From assembly GCF_900447535.1 (NCBI RefSeq), contig NZ_UFXX01000001.1:1984001-2048000 (forward strand): 64,000 nt of DNA, in the 5' to 3' direction. The notes below the pieces were generated by a model that had not been told where the DNA came from, did no database searches, and saw only the letters and a list, made by a program, of their open reading frames with translations. The position numbers were made by a program, and so were the translations under genes. This stretch comes from Dermacoccus nishinomiyaensis. Lineage in GTDB: Bacteria; Actinomycetota; Actinomycetes; Actinomycetales; Dermatophilaceae. Shown here piece after piece: positions 40,444 through 50,956 of this stretch. Numbering within the stretch: position 1 is the first letter of the stretch; the number at the start of each line of letters is the position of its first letter.

Positions 40444-42884
40444 TAGATCGTCATCGATCCCGACGAATACGCCTCATGGGCGAGGGACGCGAGTTCGGGT
40501 GAGACGGGGCCGGCCGCCAAGTCCGCGATGAGCCACCGCACACCGCGCCGATGCAACTCGTCGATCGTGGCGGCGGTCGGCGCGGTGAAGGCGCGCTCGT
40601 TGAGTGCTAACAGCGCCTGATCGTGGAACGGCTGCCGAGTCGAACGCAGACCGCCCACACCTTGCATCGCGTGCGCCTCGGCCGTGTAGGCCCACCCCTC
40701 GACCAGCGCACGCCGCTGGGAGAAACCGGTCACCCAGAATCCGCGCGCGTCACAGTGTGGGGTGGTGCGCTTCGCCGTGCAGTGCATGTTGGTCGCGACG
40801 AGATCGTCGGCCGGCGTGTGGTCGGCGACCCATCGAAGGGCATCCAACTCCTCCGCGCTCACCGCACTCTTGAAAGGCTTGGTCGTCGAGGCCTGATCCA
40901 GGCGGGGCAGGACGCTCCACACGGACAGAGCGGTAGCCAGAACACCGATGACCGCGATCGAGTCTCGCGGCGCTCGGTTGCCGGCGACCACCATGATCGC
41001 GAGAGCTGCGGAGATGACCAGCAGCAGAGTAACGCTCGGCCTGCCGCGCAGAGCGGTGACGATCTGTGGGAGCACCGAGGCGACCACCACGGCAGTGGAG
41101 AGGATGACACCCATGGTCGTGCCCGGCCGGGCGCGCAGCAGGATCGCCGCGGTGGCGGCCAGCGCGAGCCCAACGAGCAGCGAGACGCCGAGTGTCTCGA
41201 CGAGGAAGCCGCGGCTGGGCTGACGGCCGATGAACGAGTACCGGGACAGGGCAGCCAAGAGGGTTGCGACGAGGGCGCCGACCAGTGCCCCGGCGAGAAC
41301 CGCTCGTCGAACAGTCTGTCCCGAGACGAGCGCGCGAGCACGGCGGGTCGCGTCACGAAGACCCCACAGGGCCAAGACCTGCAGGGCGGGGAGCGCGCCC
41401 ATCATGAAGTAGACCTGTGAGGAACCGTCCTGATTGAGCAACAACATGGCAAGAAAGCCGCCGATGCCGACCCCGAGCAGCAGCCAGGCGAACGCCACTC
41501 CTCGGCGCAGCAGTGACCACGCCGGTGCGAGCCACACGAAGGACATCAGGAAGTGGGCCAGCAGCAGCGCCAGAACGATCAGCGCATGCGGCCGTTCGAG
41601 CCCCGGCATGACGAGAGATTCGATGACGTGCTCCTTGACGCCGGTGAGAACGGCCCAGGCCGGCGTGATCCGCGCACCCGCGAACAGTTGGGGGGAGACG
41701 CCCGCCGCTCCACCGGCAGCGAACACCATGCCGGCGACGATGGTGACCAAGCCGAGGCCGAACGCACCTGTCGCCCGGCGCACCGTCGTGTCGACGGGCC
41801 CAAGCCACCGCGCCGTGACGGTACGCAGCCAGGCCAGACCGGTGCCTGTCAGGATGACCGGGGGGATCGACGACTTCGCTCCGACGGTGCTCAGCGCAGC
41901 TGCGACGAGCAATGACAACTGGCCACGCCCGGCCCGGCCCGCATAGAGGTCGAACAGGAGGATCAGGACGAACAGGAGGATGAGCAGGCCGAATAGTTGG
42001 GAGGGGCTGTGCAGATTGAGGGCGGCGTGACCCGGGAAGCTGAACCACGTGAGACGTAGTTCGGTGCCGAACGCCAGGAGCACCGCGGCGAGCGCACCCG
42101 TGATCGACGAGCCCGTGACCCGGCGCCCGAGGACGTAGGCCAGGCCGACGGCGAGCAGACGCAGCGGCGGCTCCCAGAGGCGCGCGTACACCGTCACCAG
42201 ATCCAGCCCGGAGGCCTCCGACATCGTCCAGATGTTGGCGTTCGCGAACCAGTGGTACATGAACGTGGGCCCCGCCACGTTCGGGGTGGTCGGGGGAACG
42301 CCGCGACCGAGTTCGGCGGCCAGCCCGAGATGCCAGTAGTCGTCGCTGTACCAGTCGAGCGGACCGGGCGGAAGCTGCGTGGACGCGGCGAAGCCGGAGC
42401 CCCACGCGATCACGACTCCGGTGGCCGCCAGGGCCATCAGCCACGACGCCACGGACGGGACGTGCTCGCTCGGTGATGCCGTGACGATTCTCGTCCTCGT
42501 GCGACGGGGAACGAGCAGGACGGCGCCCAGGAGGAACGGCCACGCCACGAGCAACAGGGGCATGCCGATCGTGGCGGCAAACGCCCAGACCGGGGTGAGC
42601 AGAACCAGACCTGTGACGCTGTCCAGCGCGAGTTCGTCCACCAGGTCGCCAGCGCGGCCCAGTGCGAGACGACGCACGAGGAGGCCGGGAAGGGTGACCA
42701 CCAGGGCGAAGCACACCAGATACCAGAGCACCGACAGGACTGGAGTGTCGGTGCGCACCCAGATCAGGAGAAGAAGTGCCGCCACCATCGCTGCCGGTAA
42801 CCACGCCACGAGCCTCGGCGGGCGACGCTCGTCGAGCTCGCCGTCACGAACCGAAGCGTCGGCAGCCCCGCTGGGAAAAGACAC
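40431..42884 (-). CDS. Large polytopic membrane protein, GT-C-like glycosyltransferase
   Basis: 817 residues with about a dozen membrane helices. After an N-terminal two-helix segment the first large periplasmic loop contains DDYWHLGLAAELGRG (an Asp-Asp pair as in GT-C metal/base sites), then NVAGPTFMYHWFANAN. A C-terminal extracellular domain of about 150 residues (ELDALRWVADHTPADDLVATN, shown by LDALRWVADHTPADD, then TGFSQRRALVEGWAY) follows the last helix. GTG 42884 after GAGAGGAG is favoured. The context with a GT2 lipid-carrier loader and GtrA suggests it transfers the lipid-linked Fuc4NAc to a surface glycan. Confidence 0.72.
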   Translation of the reverse strand: MSFPSGAADASVRDGELDERRPPRLVAWLPAAMVAALLLLIWVRTDTPVLSVLWYLVCFALVVTLPGLLVRRLALGRAGDLVDELALDSVTGLVLLTPVWAFAATIGMPLLLVAWPFLLGAVLLVPRRTRTRIVTASPSEHVPSVASWLMALAATGVVIAWGSGFAASTQLPPGPLDWYSDDYWHLGLAAELGRGVPPTTPNVAGPTFMYHWFANANIWTMSEASGLDLVTVYARLWEPPLRLLAVGLAYVLGRRVTGSSITGALAAVLLAFGTELRLTWFSFPGHAALNLHSPSQLFGLLILLFVLILLFDLYAGRAGRGQLSLLVAAALSTVGAKSSIPPVILTGTGLAWLRTVTARWLGPVDTTVRRATGAFGLGLVTIVAGMVFAAGGAAGVSPQLFAGARITPAWAVLTGVKEHVIESLVMPGLERPHALIVLALLLAHFLMSFVWLAPAWSLLRRGVAFAWLLLGVGIGGFLAMLLLNQDGSSQVYFMMGALPALQVLALWGLRDATRRARALVSGQTVRRAVLAGALVGALVATLLAALSRYSFIGRQPSRGFLVETLGVSLLVGLALAATAAILLRARPGTTMGVILSTAVVVASVLPQIVTALRGRPSVTLLLVISAALAIMVVAGNRAPRDSIAVIGVLATALSVWSVLPRLDQASTTKPFKSAVSAEELDALRWVADHTPADDLVATNMHCTAKRTTPHCDARGFWVTGFSQRRALVEGWAYTAEAHAMQGVGGLRSTRQPFHDQALLALNERAFTAPTAATIDELHRRGVRWLIADLAAGPVSPELASLAHEAYSSGSMTIYQLR

Positions 42885-43110
42885 ATCCACTCCTCTCGCC
42901 GCCGCTCGCCGGCGCCCAAGCGCACACACTATGCGACGCAGGGGTCATCGCCCCGGTCTCAGCCCGGTGCTAGATGAATCGGTTTCCCTCTTGGGCCGCG
43001 GCCTCTGGGCGGGTGGCCTGTTCAAGCTGAACCGGGCGCACGCGTCATTTCCTCGGCCGATATCGGTTGACGAGCGCTCGAGGGGCGAGGTGTGGGAACG
43101 GTCGAGCGGG
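42885..43110. other. Intergenic region
   Basis: 226 bp between genes on the same strand. Nothing with a motif is visible; the membrane glycosyltransferase gene's promoter should lie here. Confidence 0.3.
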
Positions 43111-44037
43111 TCAGGCGGCCACGTGAGCGTCGAGCCAGGCGAGGATGTCGGCGACGACCTCGTCGCGGTTCGTCTCGTGGAGGATCTCGTGGCGCGCGCC
43201 GGGGTAGAGCGTCAGGGTGACGTCGTGCACCCCGACGCCGCGCAGCAGATCGGCGACGGGTCGCACGCCCTTGCCGTTGTCGCCGGCCGGGTCGGCCTCG
43301 CCGGAGATGACGAGAACCGGCAGATCCGACGGCGTGCCGGCCGCGAACGAACGCCGGTTGACCAGGCGCAGCCCGCCCAGCATGTCGGCGTAGAACGCGG
43401 CGGTGCAGACGAACCCGCACAACGGGTCGGCGACGTAGTCATCGACGGCGGCCTCGTCGCGCGAGAGCCAGTCGAAGTCCGTGCGCGCAGGCGCGAACTG
43501 CTTGTTGAACGCCCCGAACGACATCGTGTCGAGGAGCTTGCTCGCGTGCGTGCGCCCCCGCAGACGGCCCTCGGCGCGCGCGACCTGACGTCCGACGCGG
43601 CCCAGCAGCCCAGGATCGGCGGGCGTTCCGGAGACGATGAGACCCGCCAGTAGATCGCCGTGTTGCGCCGCGAACGTACGCACCAGTAGCGAACCCATGC
43701 TGTGCCCTAGCAGGACGACGGGGCGACCCGGCACCTCGGCCTGCGCGCGCCGCGTCACCTGGAGCAGGTCGTCGACGACGCGCGCCCACCCGTCATCGTC
43801 AGCGAAATGACCGAGCACACCACCCTCGGCGGTGCGCCCGTGCCCACGGTGATCGTTCGCGTAGACGGCGTACCCGGCCGCGTTCAACTCCTGCGCGAAC
43901 CGCTCGTAGCGCGCCGAATGCTCCGCCATGCCGTGAGCGATCTGCACGACGGCGCGCGCTTCTCCGTCCGGCAACCACCGCTGACCGCGGATGACGACGC
44001 CGTCACTCGCCGCGACCTCGAACTGCTCTGCTGCCAT
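43111..44037 (-). CDS. Alpha/beta hydrolase, monoacylglycerol lipase-like
   Basis: A 308-residue alpha/beta-hydrolase of the lysophospholipase/monoacylglycerol lipase group. The nucleophile is Ser113 in LLGHSMGSLL, the oxyanion-type VQIAHGMAEHS precedes it, and the catalytic Asp in VISGEADPAGD and His in YPGARHEILHE complete the triad. No signal peptide is visible, so it is cytoplasmic or peripheral. ATG 44037 follows GGAGGT at ideal spacing. It is a single gene downstream of ilvA's terminator. Confidence 0.9.
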   Translation of the reverse strand: MAAEQFEVAASDGVVIRGQRWLPDGEARAVVQIAHGMAEHSARYERFAQELNAAGYAVYANDHRGHGRTAEGGVLGHFADDDGWARVVDDLLQVTRRAQAEVPGRPVVLLGHSMGSLLVRTFAAQHGDLLAGLIVSGTPADPGLLGRVGRQVARAEGRLRGRTHASKLLDTMSFGAFNKQFAPARTDFDWLSRDEAAVDDYVADPLCGFVCTAAFYADMLGGLRLVNRRSFAAGTPSDLPVLVISGEADPAGDNGKGVRPVADLLRGVGVHDVTLTLYPGARHEILHETNRDEVVADILAWLDAHVAA

Positions 44038-44108
44038 GTTGACCTCCGGTGTGATTCCGCGACGCTCTTGGATGGGGCGTGAAGACCCCATCGAACCACG
44101 CCGACCCG

Positions 44109-44160
44109 CGATGTTGCCCGGGATTCGGGGCTCCCGTGCCCCAGATCCCGGGCAACATCG
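44109..44160 (-). terminator. Terminator of ilvA
   Basis: A 16-bp stem CGATGTTGCCCGGGAT with its complement at 44145-44160 and an inner CGGGGC/GCCCC helix, about 200 bp downstream of ilvA and 72 bp upstream of the lipase start. Confidence 0.7.
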
Positions 44161-44357
44161 AGTGATCGTCAGAGAACTACAGAACCATTCTTCTCGGTTC
44201 TCTTCGTCAACGTTCACTTCGGCAGGATCCTCGCTGTGACATGCGCGTCCGCCCGCGCCCGGCATGGCTGGAGCAATCCTCGCTTCGCTGCGGTGACCCC
44301 ACCCATGCCGTACTCGACGGACACGACGCTGCGGTCCTACCTTCGTTCACTAGATCC

Positions 44358-45644
44358 TCAGAGAACCATCCGAAACAGGGGCGAGTCGGGATCCACCCGC
44401 TCAACCCGCGCCGGCGACGCATCGATCCGCGCAAGCAGATCGGGCAACGACGACGGGTCGCCCAACTCCAGGCCGACGAGCGCCGGGCCCGTCTCGCGGT
44501 TGGAACGCTTCGTGTACTCGAACAACGTGATGTCGTCGTCAGGCCCGAGTACCCCGTCCAGAAAACGCCTCAACTGCCCGGGTTCCTGCGGAAATTCGAC
44601 GATGAAGTAATGCTTGCGGCCCTCGAACACGAGCGAACGCTCGACGACCTCCGCATAGCGCGACACGTCGTTGTTTCCGCCCGACAGGGTCGCGAGGACG
44701 AGCTCGCCATCGGCGAAGTCGACACCGGGCAACGCTGCGGGCGCGAGCGCGCCGGCAGGCTCCGCGATGATGCCGTCGCTCTGATACAGGTCGAGCATCT
44801 CCGTGCAGATCTGCCCCTCCGGCACGCTGAAGCACGGCACGCCGCCGGCAGCGATGATCGGGTACGTGTGCGCGCCGAGCAGACCGACCGTCGCGCCGTC
44901 GACGAACGGATCGGTCACCGGCACCGCCACCGGGCGTCCCTCAGCAAGCGCCGCCTGCAGCGACGGCGCCCCCACCGGTTCGACGCCGACGATGCGCGTC
45001 GACGGATGGCGCTCCCGCACCCACGCCGTGATGCCCGCCAGCAACCCGCCGCCACCGACGGGCACGACGACGACGTCCGGCACCTTGCCGTACTGCGCCT
45101 CGCACTGCGCGAACGCCTCGAGCGCGACGGTGCCCTGCCCCGCGATGGTGCGGACGTCGTCGAACGCGGGCACGAGCGTCGCCCCGGTCGTCGCAGCGAA
45201 TTCTCCTGCAGCGGTAGCGGCGACGTCGTACGTGTCGCCCTGGACGACCGTCTCGACCCACGGCCCGCCGAGCACTCGAACCCGCTCACGCTTCTGACGG
45301 GGCGTCGTGCGCGGCAGGAAGATCGTCGCCTTCACGCCGAGGCGCGAGCACGCGTATGCGACGCCCTGGGCATGGTTGCCGGCCGACGCGCACACGACGC
45401 CCGCCGCGCGCGCGTCGTCGTCGAGCTGCGCGATGAGGTTGCTCGCTCCACGAATCTTGTACGAGCGCACCGGCTGCTGATCCTCGCGCTTGAGCACGAC
45501 GCTCGCGCCGAACTTCGTCGACAGGCGGCTGCTCTCGAACAGCATCGTGGGGTGGAGCAGGTCGGTGAGGCGCTCGGCGGCGGCTTCGACGTCGGACGCA
45601 TCGACCTCGGGACGCAGGGTGGGTGTGCTCGTCACGTCAGCCAC
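44358..45644 (-). CDS. ilvA: Threonine ammonia-lyase (biosynthetic type)
   Basis: A 428-residue PLP enzyme converting threonine to 2-oxobutyrate, the first step of isoleucine synthesis. The PLP lysine is Lys63 in PVRSYKIRGASN. The glycine-rich phosphate loop is PVGGGGLLAG, with SAGNHAQGVA and the catalytic domain ending near 330. A single ACT-like regulatory domain (about 340-428, YFIVEFPQEPGQLRRFL) identifies the short form found in B. subtilis and Corynebacterium; E. coli has two such domains. ATG 45644. A 94-bp gap separates it from the upstream Fur-family gene in the same direction, so they might share some transcription. Confidence 0.95.
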   Translation of the reverse strand: MADVTSTPTLRPEVDASDVEAAAERLTDLLHPTMLFESSRLSTKFGASVVLKREDQQPVRSYKIRGASNLIAQLDDDARAAGVVCASAGNHAQGVAYACSRLGVKATIFLPRTTPRQKRERVRVLGGPWVETVVQGDTYDVAATAAGEFAATTGATLVPAFDDVRTIAGQGTVALEAFAQCEAQYGKVPDVVVVPVGGGGLLAGITAWVRERHPSTRIVGVEPVGAPSLQAALAEGRPVAVPVTDPFVDGATVGLLGAHTYPIIAAGGVPCFSVPEGQICTEMLDLYQSDGIIAEPAGALAPAALPGVDFADGELVLATLSGGNNDVSRYAEVVERSLVFEGRKHYFIVEFPQEPGQLRRFLDGVLGPDDDITLFEYTKRSNRETGPALVGLELGDPSSLPDLLARIDASPARVERVDPDSPLFRMVL

Positions 45645-45737
45645 CGTCTCACGGGCGACCCCGCGAATGTCGGGATGAACCGGATCGCGGATGCCCCCCT
45701 GGTCTCCCGCGTGCGACCCGGCAACCTCGGGCGCGGC

Positions 45738-46214
45738 TCAGCCGACGACGGGTGACGCAGCGGAAGCTGCGGCAGCTTCCTCGCGGCACGCGCGGCAGAC
45801 GCCCCAGTACGTCACCTCGGCCTCGTCGATGTCGAACCCCTCGCTGAGTTCGGACTCGTGCGCCGCCGTCAGGCACGGTGTGTCGCCGACGGCACAGGGG
45901 ATGTCGACGATCGTCGCGCATTGTCGGCACACGAGGTGGTGGTGGTTGTCGCCGACGCGTCGTTCGTAGAGCGCGGATTGGCCGGCCGGCTCGATGCGGC
46001 GGATGATGCCGTGCGCCGTCATCGCATGCAGGGCGTCGTAGACGGTTTGCGTCGAGACCTTGCCGTAACTGTCGCGCACCGCCTGGATGACGGTCTCCGC
46101 ATCCGAGTGGGGGCGCGTCTCGAGGGCATCGAGGATGGCGACGCGCGGGCCGGTGATCCGCAGGTTCACCTGACGCAGCATGGTGCGCGGATCGGTGGCG
46201 GGCGTCGTCGTCAT
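45738..46214 (-). CDS. Fur family regulator (FurA/PerR-like)
   Basis: A 158-residue metalloregulator. The winged-helix core is RITGPRVAILDALETRPHSDAE, split here as GPRVAILDALE and STQTVYDALHAM (recognition helix). The metal-binding HHLVCRQCATI and VCRACRE cysteine pairs and the HHH segment DNHHHLVC are intact. The YDALHAMTAHGIIRRIEPAGQ pattern matches actinobacterial FurA, an oxidative-stress repressor usually next to katG. There is no katG here. The start ATG 46214 follows GGAGG. It is divergent from the Mn riboswitch/TerC unit. Confidence 0.88.
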   Translation of the reverse strand: MTTTPATDPRTMLRQVNLRITGPRVAILDALETRPHSDAETVIQAVRDSYGKVSTQTVYDALHAMTAHGIIRRIEPAGQSALYERRVGDNHHHLVCRQCATIVDIPCAVGDTPCLTAAHESELSEGFDIDEAEVTYWGVCRACREEAAAASAASPVVG

Positions 46215-46297
46215 GCCTCCATGATGCCGCGATTTCTGGAACGAATCAAGAAAGTCTGCTCGTCGAGTGGGGCAGGGTCCGCAGATCGGCTATGATG

Positions 46298-46430
46298 GTT
46301 GGCGAGGGGAGTACTTCCCACGTCTCGGCTCCGGTCAATACGAGCGCGATCATGCGCGCTCCCGGTTCGAGAGCGGCGGATCGTTCCGCGGCGAAGGAGA
46401 CCTCAGTTCGTCACTCATGCGATCTGAGGT
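46298..46430 (+). promoter_or_regulatory. yybP-ykoY manganese riboswitch
   Basis: The class core is present: GGGGAGTA at 46306, GGTCAATACGA at 46333 on, and GCGAAGGAGACCTC at 46390-46403. The last strand pairs with the first to close P1. ACCTCAG (46400-46406), part of that strand, can instead pair with CTGAGGT (46424-46430), which holds the Shine-Dalgarno of the TerC gene (start 46437). Mn(II) binding to the aptamer would free the ribosome binding site and switch on export. Confidence 0.93.
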
Positions 46431-46436
46431 AGTTCC

Positions 46437-47414
46437 ATGCACTCCCTGGCCACCCCCACTCTCTGGGCCGTGACGCTCATCGGGCTCATCGTCCTGTTCG
46501 CGCTCGACTTCCTCGTCACGCGCAAACCTCACGAGGTATCGCTCAAGGAAGCGACGGCCTGGTCGACGTTCTACATCGCGTTGCCGGTCGCGTTCGGCGC
46601 CTGGTTGTGGAGCGCGCACGGCTCGACGACGGGCACCGAGTTCTACACCGGCTACCTCGTCGAGAAGTCGCTCAGCGTCGACAACCTGTTCCTGTTCATG
46701 ATGCTGCTGACGGCGTTCGCCGTGCCCAAGATGTACCAGCAGCGGGTGCTCCTCATCGGCGTCGCCGGCGCCCTCGTCATGCGCGCCATCATGATCGCGC
46801 TCGGCGCGCAGTTGCTCACGAACTTCGCCTGGATGTTCGTCATCTTCGGCGCGTTCCTGCTGTGGACGGCCGTGAAGGTCTGGCGCGACACCCGTCAGGG
46901 CGACGACCACACCGTCGACCCGGGTGACATGCGCATCGTCAAGGTCATCCGCCGTTTCTTCCCCGTCACCGACGGCTACCGCGGCTCCGCGATGCTCGTG
47001 CGAGAAGATGCTGACGCCGGCGCCACCGGTCGGTCCGTCCGTCGCGCGTTGACGCCTCTGGCCGTCGTGACGCTGGCCGTCCTCGCGACGGACGCCTTGT
47101 TCGCGCTCGACTCGGTGCCCGCCGTCTACGGCATCACGTCCGACCCGTACCTCGTCTTCGTGACGAACGCGTTCGCGCTGCTCGGTCTGCGCGCGCTGTA
47201 CTTCCTCGTCGAGGGCGTCCTCGGCAGGCTCGTACACCTCGGCTACGGTCTCGCCGTCATCCTCGCGTTCATCGGCTACAAGCTCATCGCGCACTGGGCG
47301 CACGACGTCTGGTCATGGGTGTGGACGCCGTCGACGGCCGTCTCGCTCAGCGTCATCGTCCTGTCGCTGCTGACGGTGACGGCGACGAGCTTGGTCGCCA
47401 CCCGTCGTCGCTGA
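46437..47414 (+). CDS. TerC/Alx family manganese exporter
   Basis: A 325-residue membrane protein of the TerC family (Alx-like, MeeF/MeeY-type). About nine helices are visible. The conserved acidic motifs are FALDFLV at the N-terminus, TGYLVEKSLSVDNLFLFMML in the core (condensed here as EKSLSVDNLFLF), and ATDALFALDSVPAVYGIT in the second half, the residues likely to coordinate Mn(II). The protein probably exports excess manganese or loads it into secreted enzymes. The riboswitch upstream agrees. ATG 46437, terminator at 47431. Confidence 0.93.
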   Translation: MHSLATPTLWAVTLIGLIVLFALDFLVTRKPHEVSLKEATAWSTFYIALPVAFGAWLWSAHGSTTGTEFYTGYLVEKSLSVDNLFLFMMLLTAFAVPKMYQQRVLLIGVAGALVMRAIMIALGAQLLTNFAWMFVIFGAFLLWTAVKVWRDTRQGDDHTVDPGDMRIVKVIRRFFPVTDGYRGSAMLVREDADAGATGRSVRRALTPLAVVTLAVLATDALFALDSVPAVYGITSDPYLVFVTNAFALLGLRALYFLVEGVLGRLVHLGYGLAVILAFIGYKLIAHWAHDVWSWVWTPSTAVSLSVIVLSLLTVTATSLVATRRR

Positions 47415-47430
47415 ATCACGAGACAAGCCC

Positions 47431-47459
47431 GCCGCGCAGGCCTGTGAGGCCTGCGCGGC
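47431..47459 (+). terminator. Terminator of the TerC gene
   Basis: GCCGCGCAGGCC, loop TGTGA, and its exact complement at 47448-47459, 16 bp after the stop codon. Confidence 0.8.
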
Positions 47460-47500
47460 GGCGCGCTGTCTGCATCGCCGGGTGCCGGGCCACTCGCGCG

Positions 47501-48316
47501 CTACACGCGCGCGTGTTCGCGCGCCGGCACATCGGGGGTGCCGGCCGAACGCACGAGATGCCGGGCTCGCGCGGGAAACCAGGGGTCACGATCCTGCGGC
47601 GCGCCCTCGGGTTCGACGACGGCGTAGACGGCGAGCATCTCGGGCGGAAATGGGGCGAGGGAGCGCGCGAGATCATCGTCGACGTAGTTGACGCGCAGCT
47701 TGCGGCTGATCGTGCCGTCACCGTCCATGCGGTACTCGATCTTGAGCACCTTGTCCTCGGGCAGATCGTTGAGGATGTCGTCGAGGCCACGCACCTCGCT
47801 GACGCTCCAGCGGCTGCGATGCACCTCGAGCGCGTCACCGTAGATGGGTGTGAGCAGTCGCGTCGTGAGCTCGACGTCAGTGGCGCTGGCGATGACGCGC
47901 GGTCGCCCGTCGTCGAGAAAACGGACGCGACGCAGCATGGCGCCGCTCGAGAACAGGCCGGCCTCGACGGAGCGCACGTGCGCGCTGACGGGGGTGCGGT
48001 CCTTCGTCAGCGGACCGGGGATGTCGTGTGCGTGCGCCCAAGCGTCCCCCGGCTCGAGTTCGCACGCACTGATCTCGTACCCGGTCCACGTCGCACGCCC
48101 GAACACGGGCTGCCCCACGAGCGGCCGCGCCTTCTTCGCGCAGTCGGTGGCCAGTGCTACGAAGGGCGTCTGCTCCCACGTCAGATGCGGCGGCGAACCG
48201 AACGGCAGCACCCCACAGCCCGTCAGGACGACCTCGTCCTCACACAGCGCCAACTGCCCCCGCAGTTCGACGCTCATCCCCTCGTCGAGCACCAAGCTCG
48301 TCATCGGATTGCTCAT
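47501..48316 (-). CDS. Hypothetical protein, unrecognised
   Basis: 271 residues from ATG 48316 (MSNPMTSLVL), preceded by GGAGG. It is acidic, with no signal peptide or membrane segment. Beta-rich stretches such as MSVELRGQLALCEDEVVLTG, shown in part as ELRGQLALCEDEVVL, and RKLRVNYVDDDL are visible. I cannot name a family. The final ~25 residues are basic. It lies downstream of the methyltransferase at 48445 on the same strand, but a symmetric element lies between them. Confidence 0.6.
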   Translation of the reverse strand: MSNPMTSLVLDEGMSVELRGQLALCEDEVVLTGCGVLPFGSPPHLTWEQTPFVALATDCAKKARPLVGQPVFGRATWTGYEISACELEPGDAWAHAHDIPGPLTKDRTPVSAHVRSVEAGLFSSGAMLRRVRFLDDGRPRVIASATDVELTTRLLTPIYGDALEVHRSRWSVSEVRGLDDILNDLPEDKVLKIEYRMDGDGTISRKLRVNYVDDDLARSLAPFPPEMLAVYAVVEPEGAPQDRDPWFPARARHLVRSAGTPDVPAREHARV

Positions 48317-48371
48317 CGGCCTCCGCCCCCGGCTGACGGTGACGGCCGCAGGCGCCCCGTTCATTCATGCA

Positions 48372-48391
48372 TTATGAGATCCGACTCATAA
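48372..48391. promoter_or_regulatory. Inverted repeat, putative operator
   Basis: TTATGAG - ATCCGA - CTCATAA, a perfect 7-bp inverted repeat, 56 bp upstream of the unrecognised gene's start. It stands out as AT-rich. A TetR- or GntR-type regulator is possible; none is encoded nearby. Confidence 0.5.
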
Positions 48392-48444
48392 GTTGTGCAA
48401 GGGGCAACAATTCGGTGGCGGAGGCCGAAATTAGGTTGCTGGGG

Positions 48445-50228
<1,784 letters not shown>

Positions 50229-50242
50229 CGGCGCGACGGGGT

Positions 50243-50956
50243 TCAGTACTGCTTCTGCAGGTACACGACGAAGCTCTTGCCCATGACGGGGTTGAGCGCC
50301 CTCTCGGCCTGACGCGTCAGCGCCGGCGCCTTCATCATGTCCCAGACGAGCATGCGGTGATACGCCTTGACGGCGGGGTTGGTGTCGTTGTCGACCCCGA
50401 CCGCGCACTTGAGCCACCAGTACGGCGAGTGCAGCGCGTGCGCGTGGTGCGTGCCGAGCGTCGTCAGGCCACGCTTCTCGAGCTTGCCGACGAGTTCGCT
50501 CGCCTTGTTGATGCGCACGTGGCCACCCTCGACCTCGTGGTAGGGCGTCGACAGGGCCCAGCAGATCTTCTCGGGCCAGTACCGCGGCACCGTCACGGCG
50601 ACGAGGCCGCCGGGCTTCGTCACGCGCACGATCTCGTCGATGGCGGCGTCATCCTCGACGATGTGCTCGAGCACTTCGGAGGCGATGACGCGCTCGAAGC
50701 TCGAGTCGTCGAACGGCATCGCGCGGGCGTCACCCTGGACGGTGCGGTAGGCGCCGCTCGCAGGCACCTGGCCCTCGGCGGCCATGGCGTCGAACATCGT
50801 CTGCACCTCGTCGAGGTCGGACCGGCTGAAGTCGAACGCCGTGACGTCCGCGCCGCGACGCAGCGCCTCGAAGCTGTGACGCCCCTGCCCGCACCCGACG
50901 TCGAGCACCGTCATGCCCGGGCCCAGGGTGAAGCGGTTGAAGTCGACGGTCAGCAT
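50243..50956 (-). CDS. Class I SAM-dependent methyltransferase
   Basis: A 237-residue Rossmann-fold methyltransferase (UbiE/COQ5-like). Motif I is VLDVGCGQGRHSFEAL, motif II ADVTAFDFSRSDL, and post-motif VIASEVLEHIVEDDAAIDEIV is the common class I signature, then PGGLVAVTVP. It has a C-terminal extension of ~60 residues with a GLTTLGTHHAHALHSPYWWLK hydrophobic patch, often seen in methyltransferases acting on sugar lipids. ATG 50956 with GAGGAGAT overlaps the GT4 stop by 7 bp. Confidence 0.88.
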   Translation of the reverse strand: MLTVDFNRFTLGPGMTVLDVGCGQGRHSFEALRRGADVTAFDFSRSDLDEVQTMFDAMAAEGQVPASGAYRTVQGDARAMPFDDSSFERVIASEVLEHIVEDDAAIDEIVRVTKPGGLVAVTVPRYWPEKICWALSTPYHEVEGGHVRINKASELVGKLEKRGLTTLGTHHAHALHSPYWWLKCAVGVDNDTNPAVKAYHRMLVWDMMKAPALTRQAERALNPVMGKSFVVYLQKQY

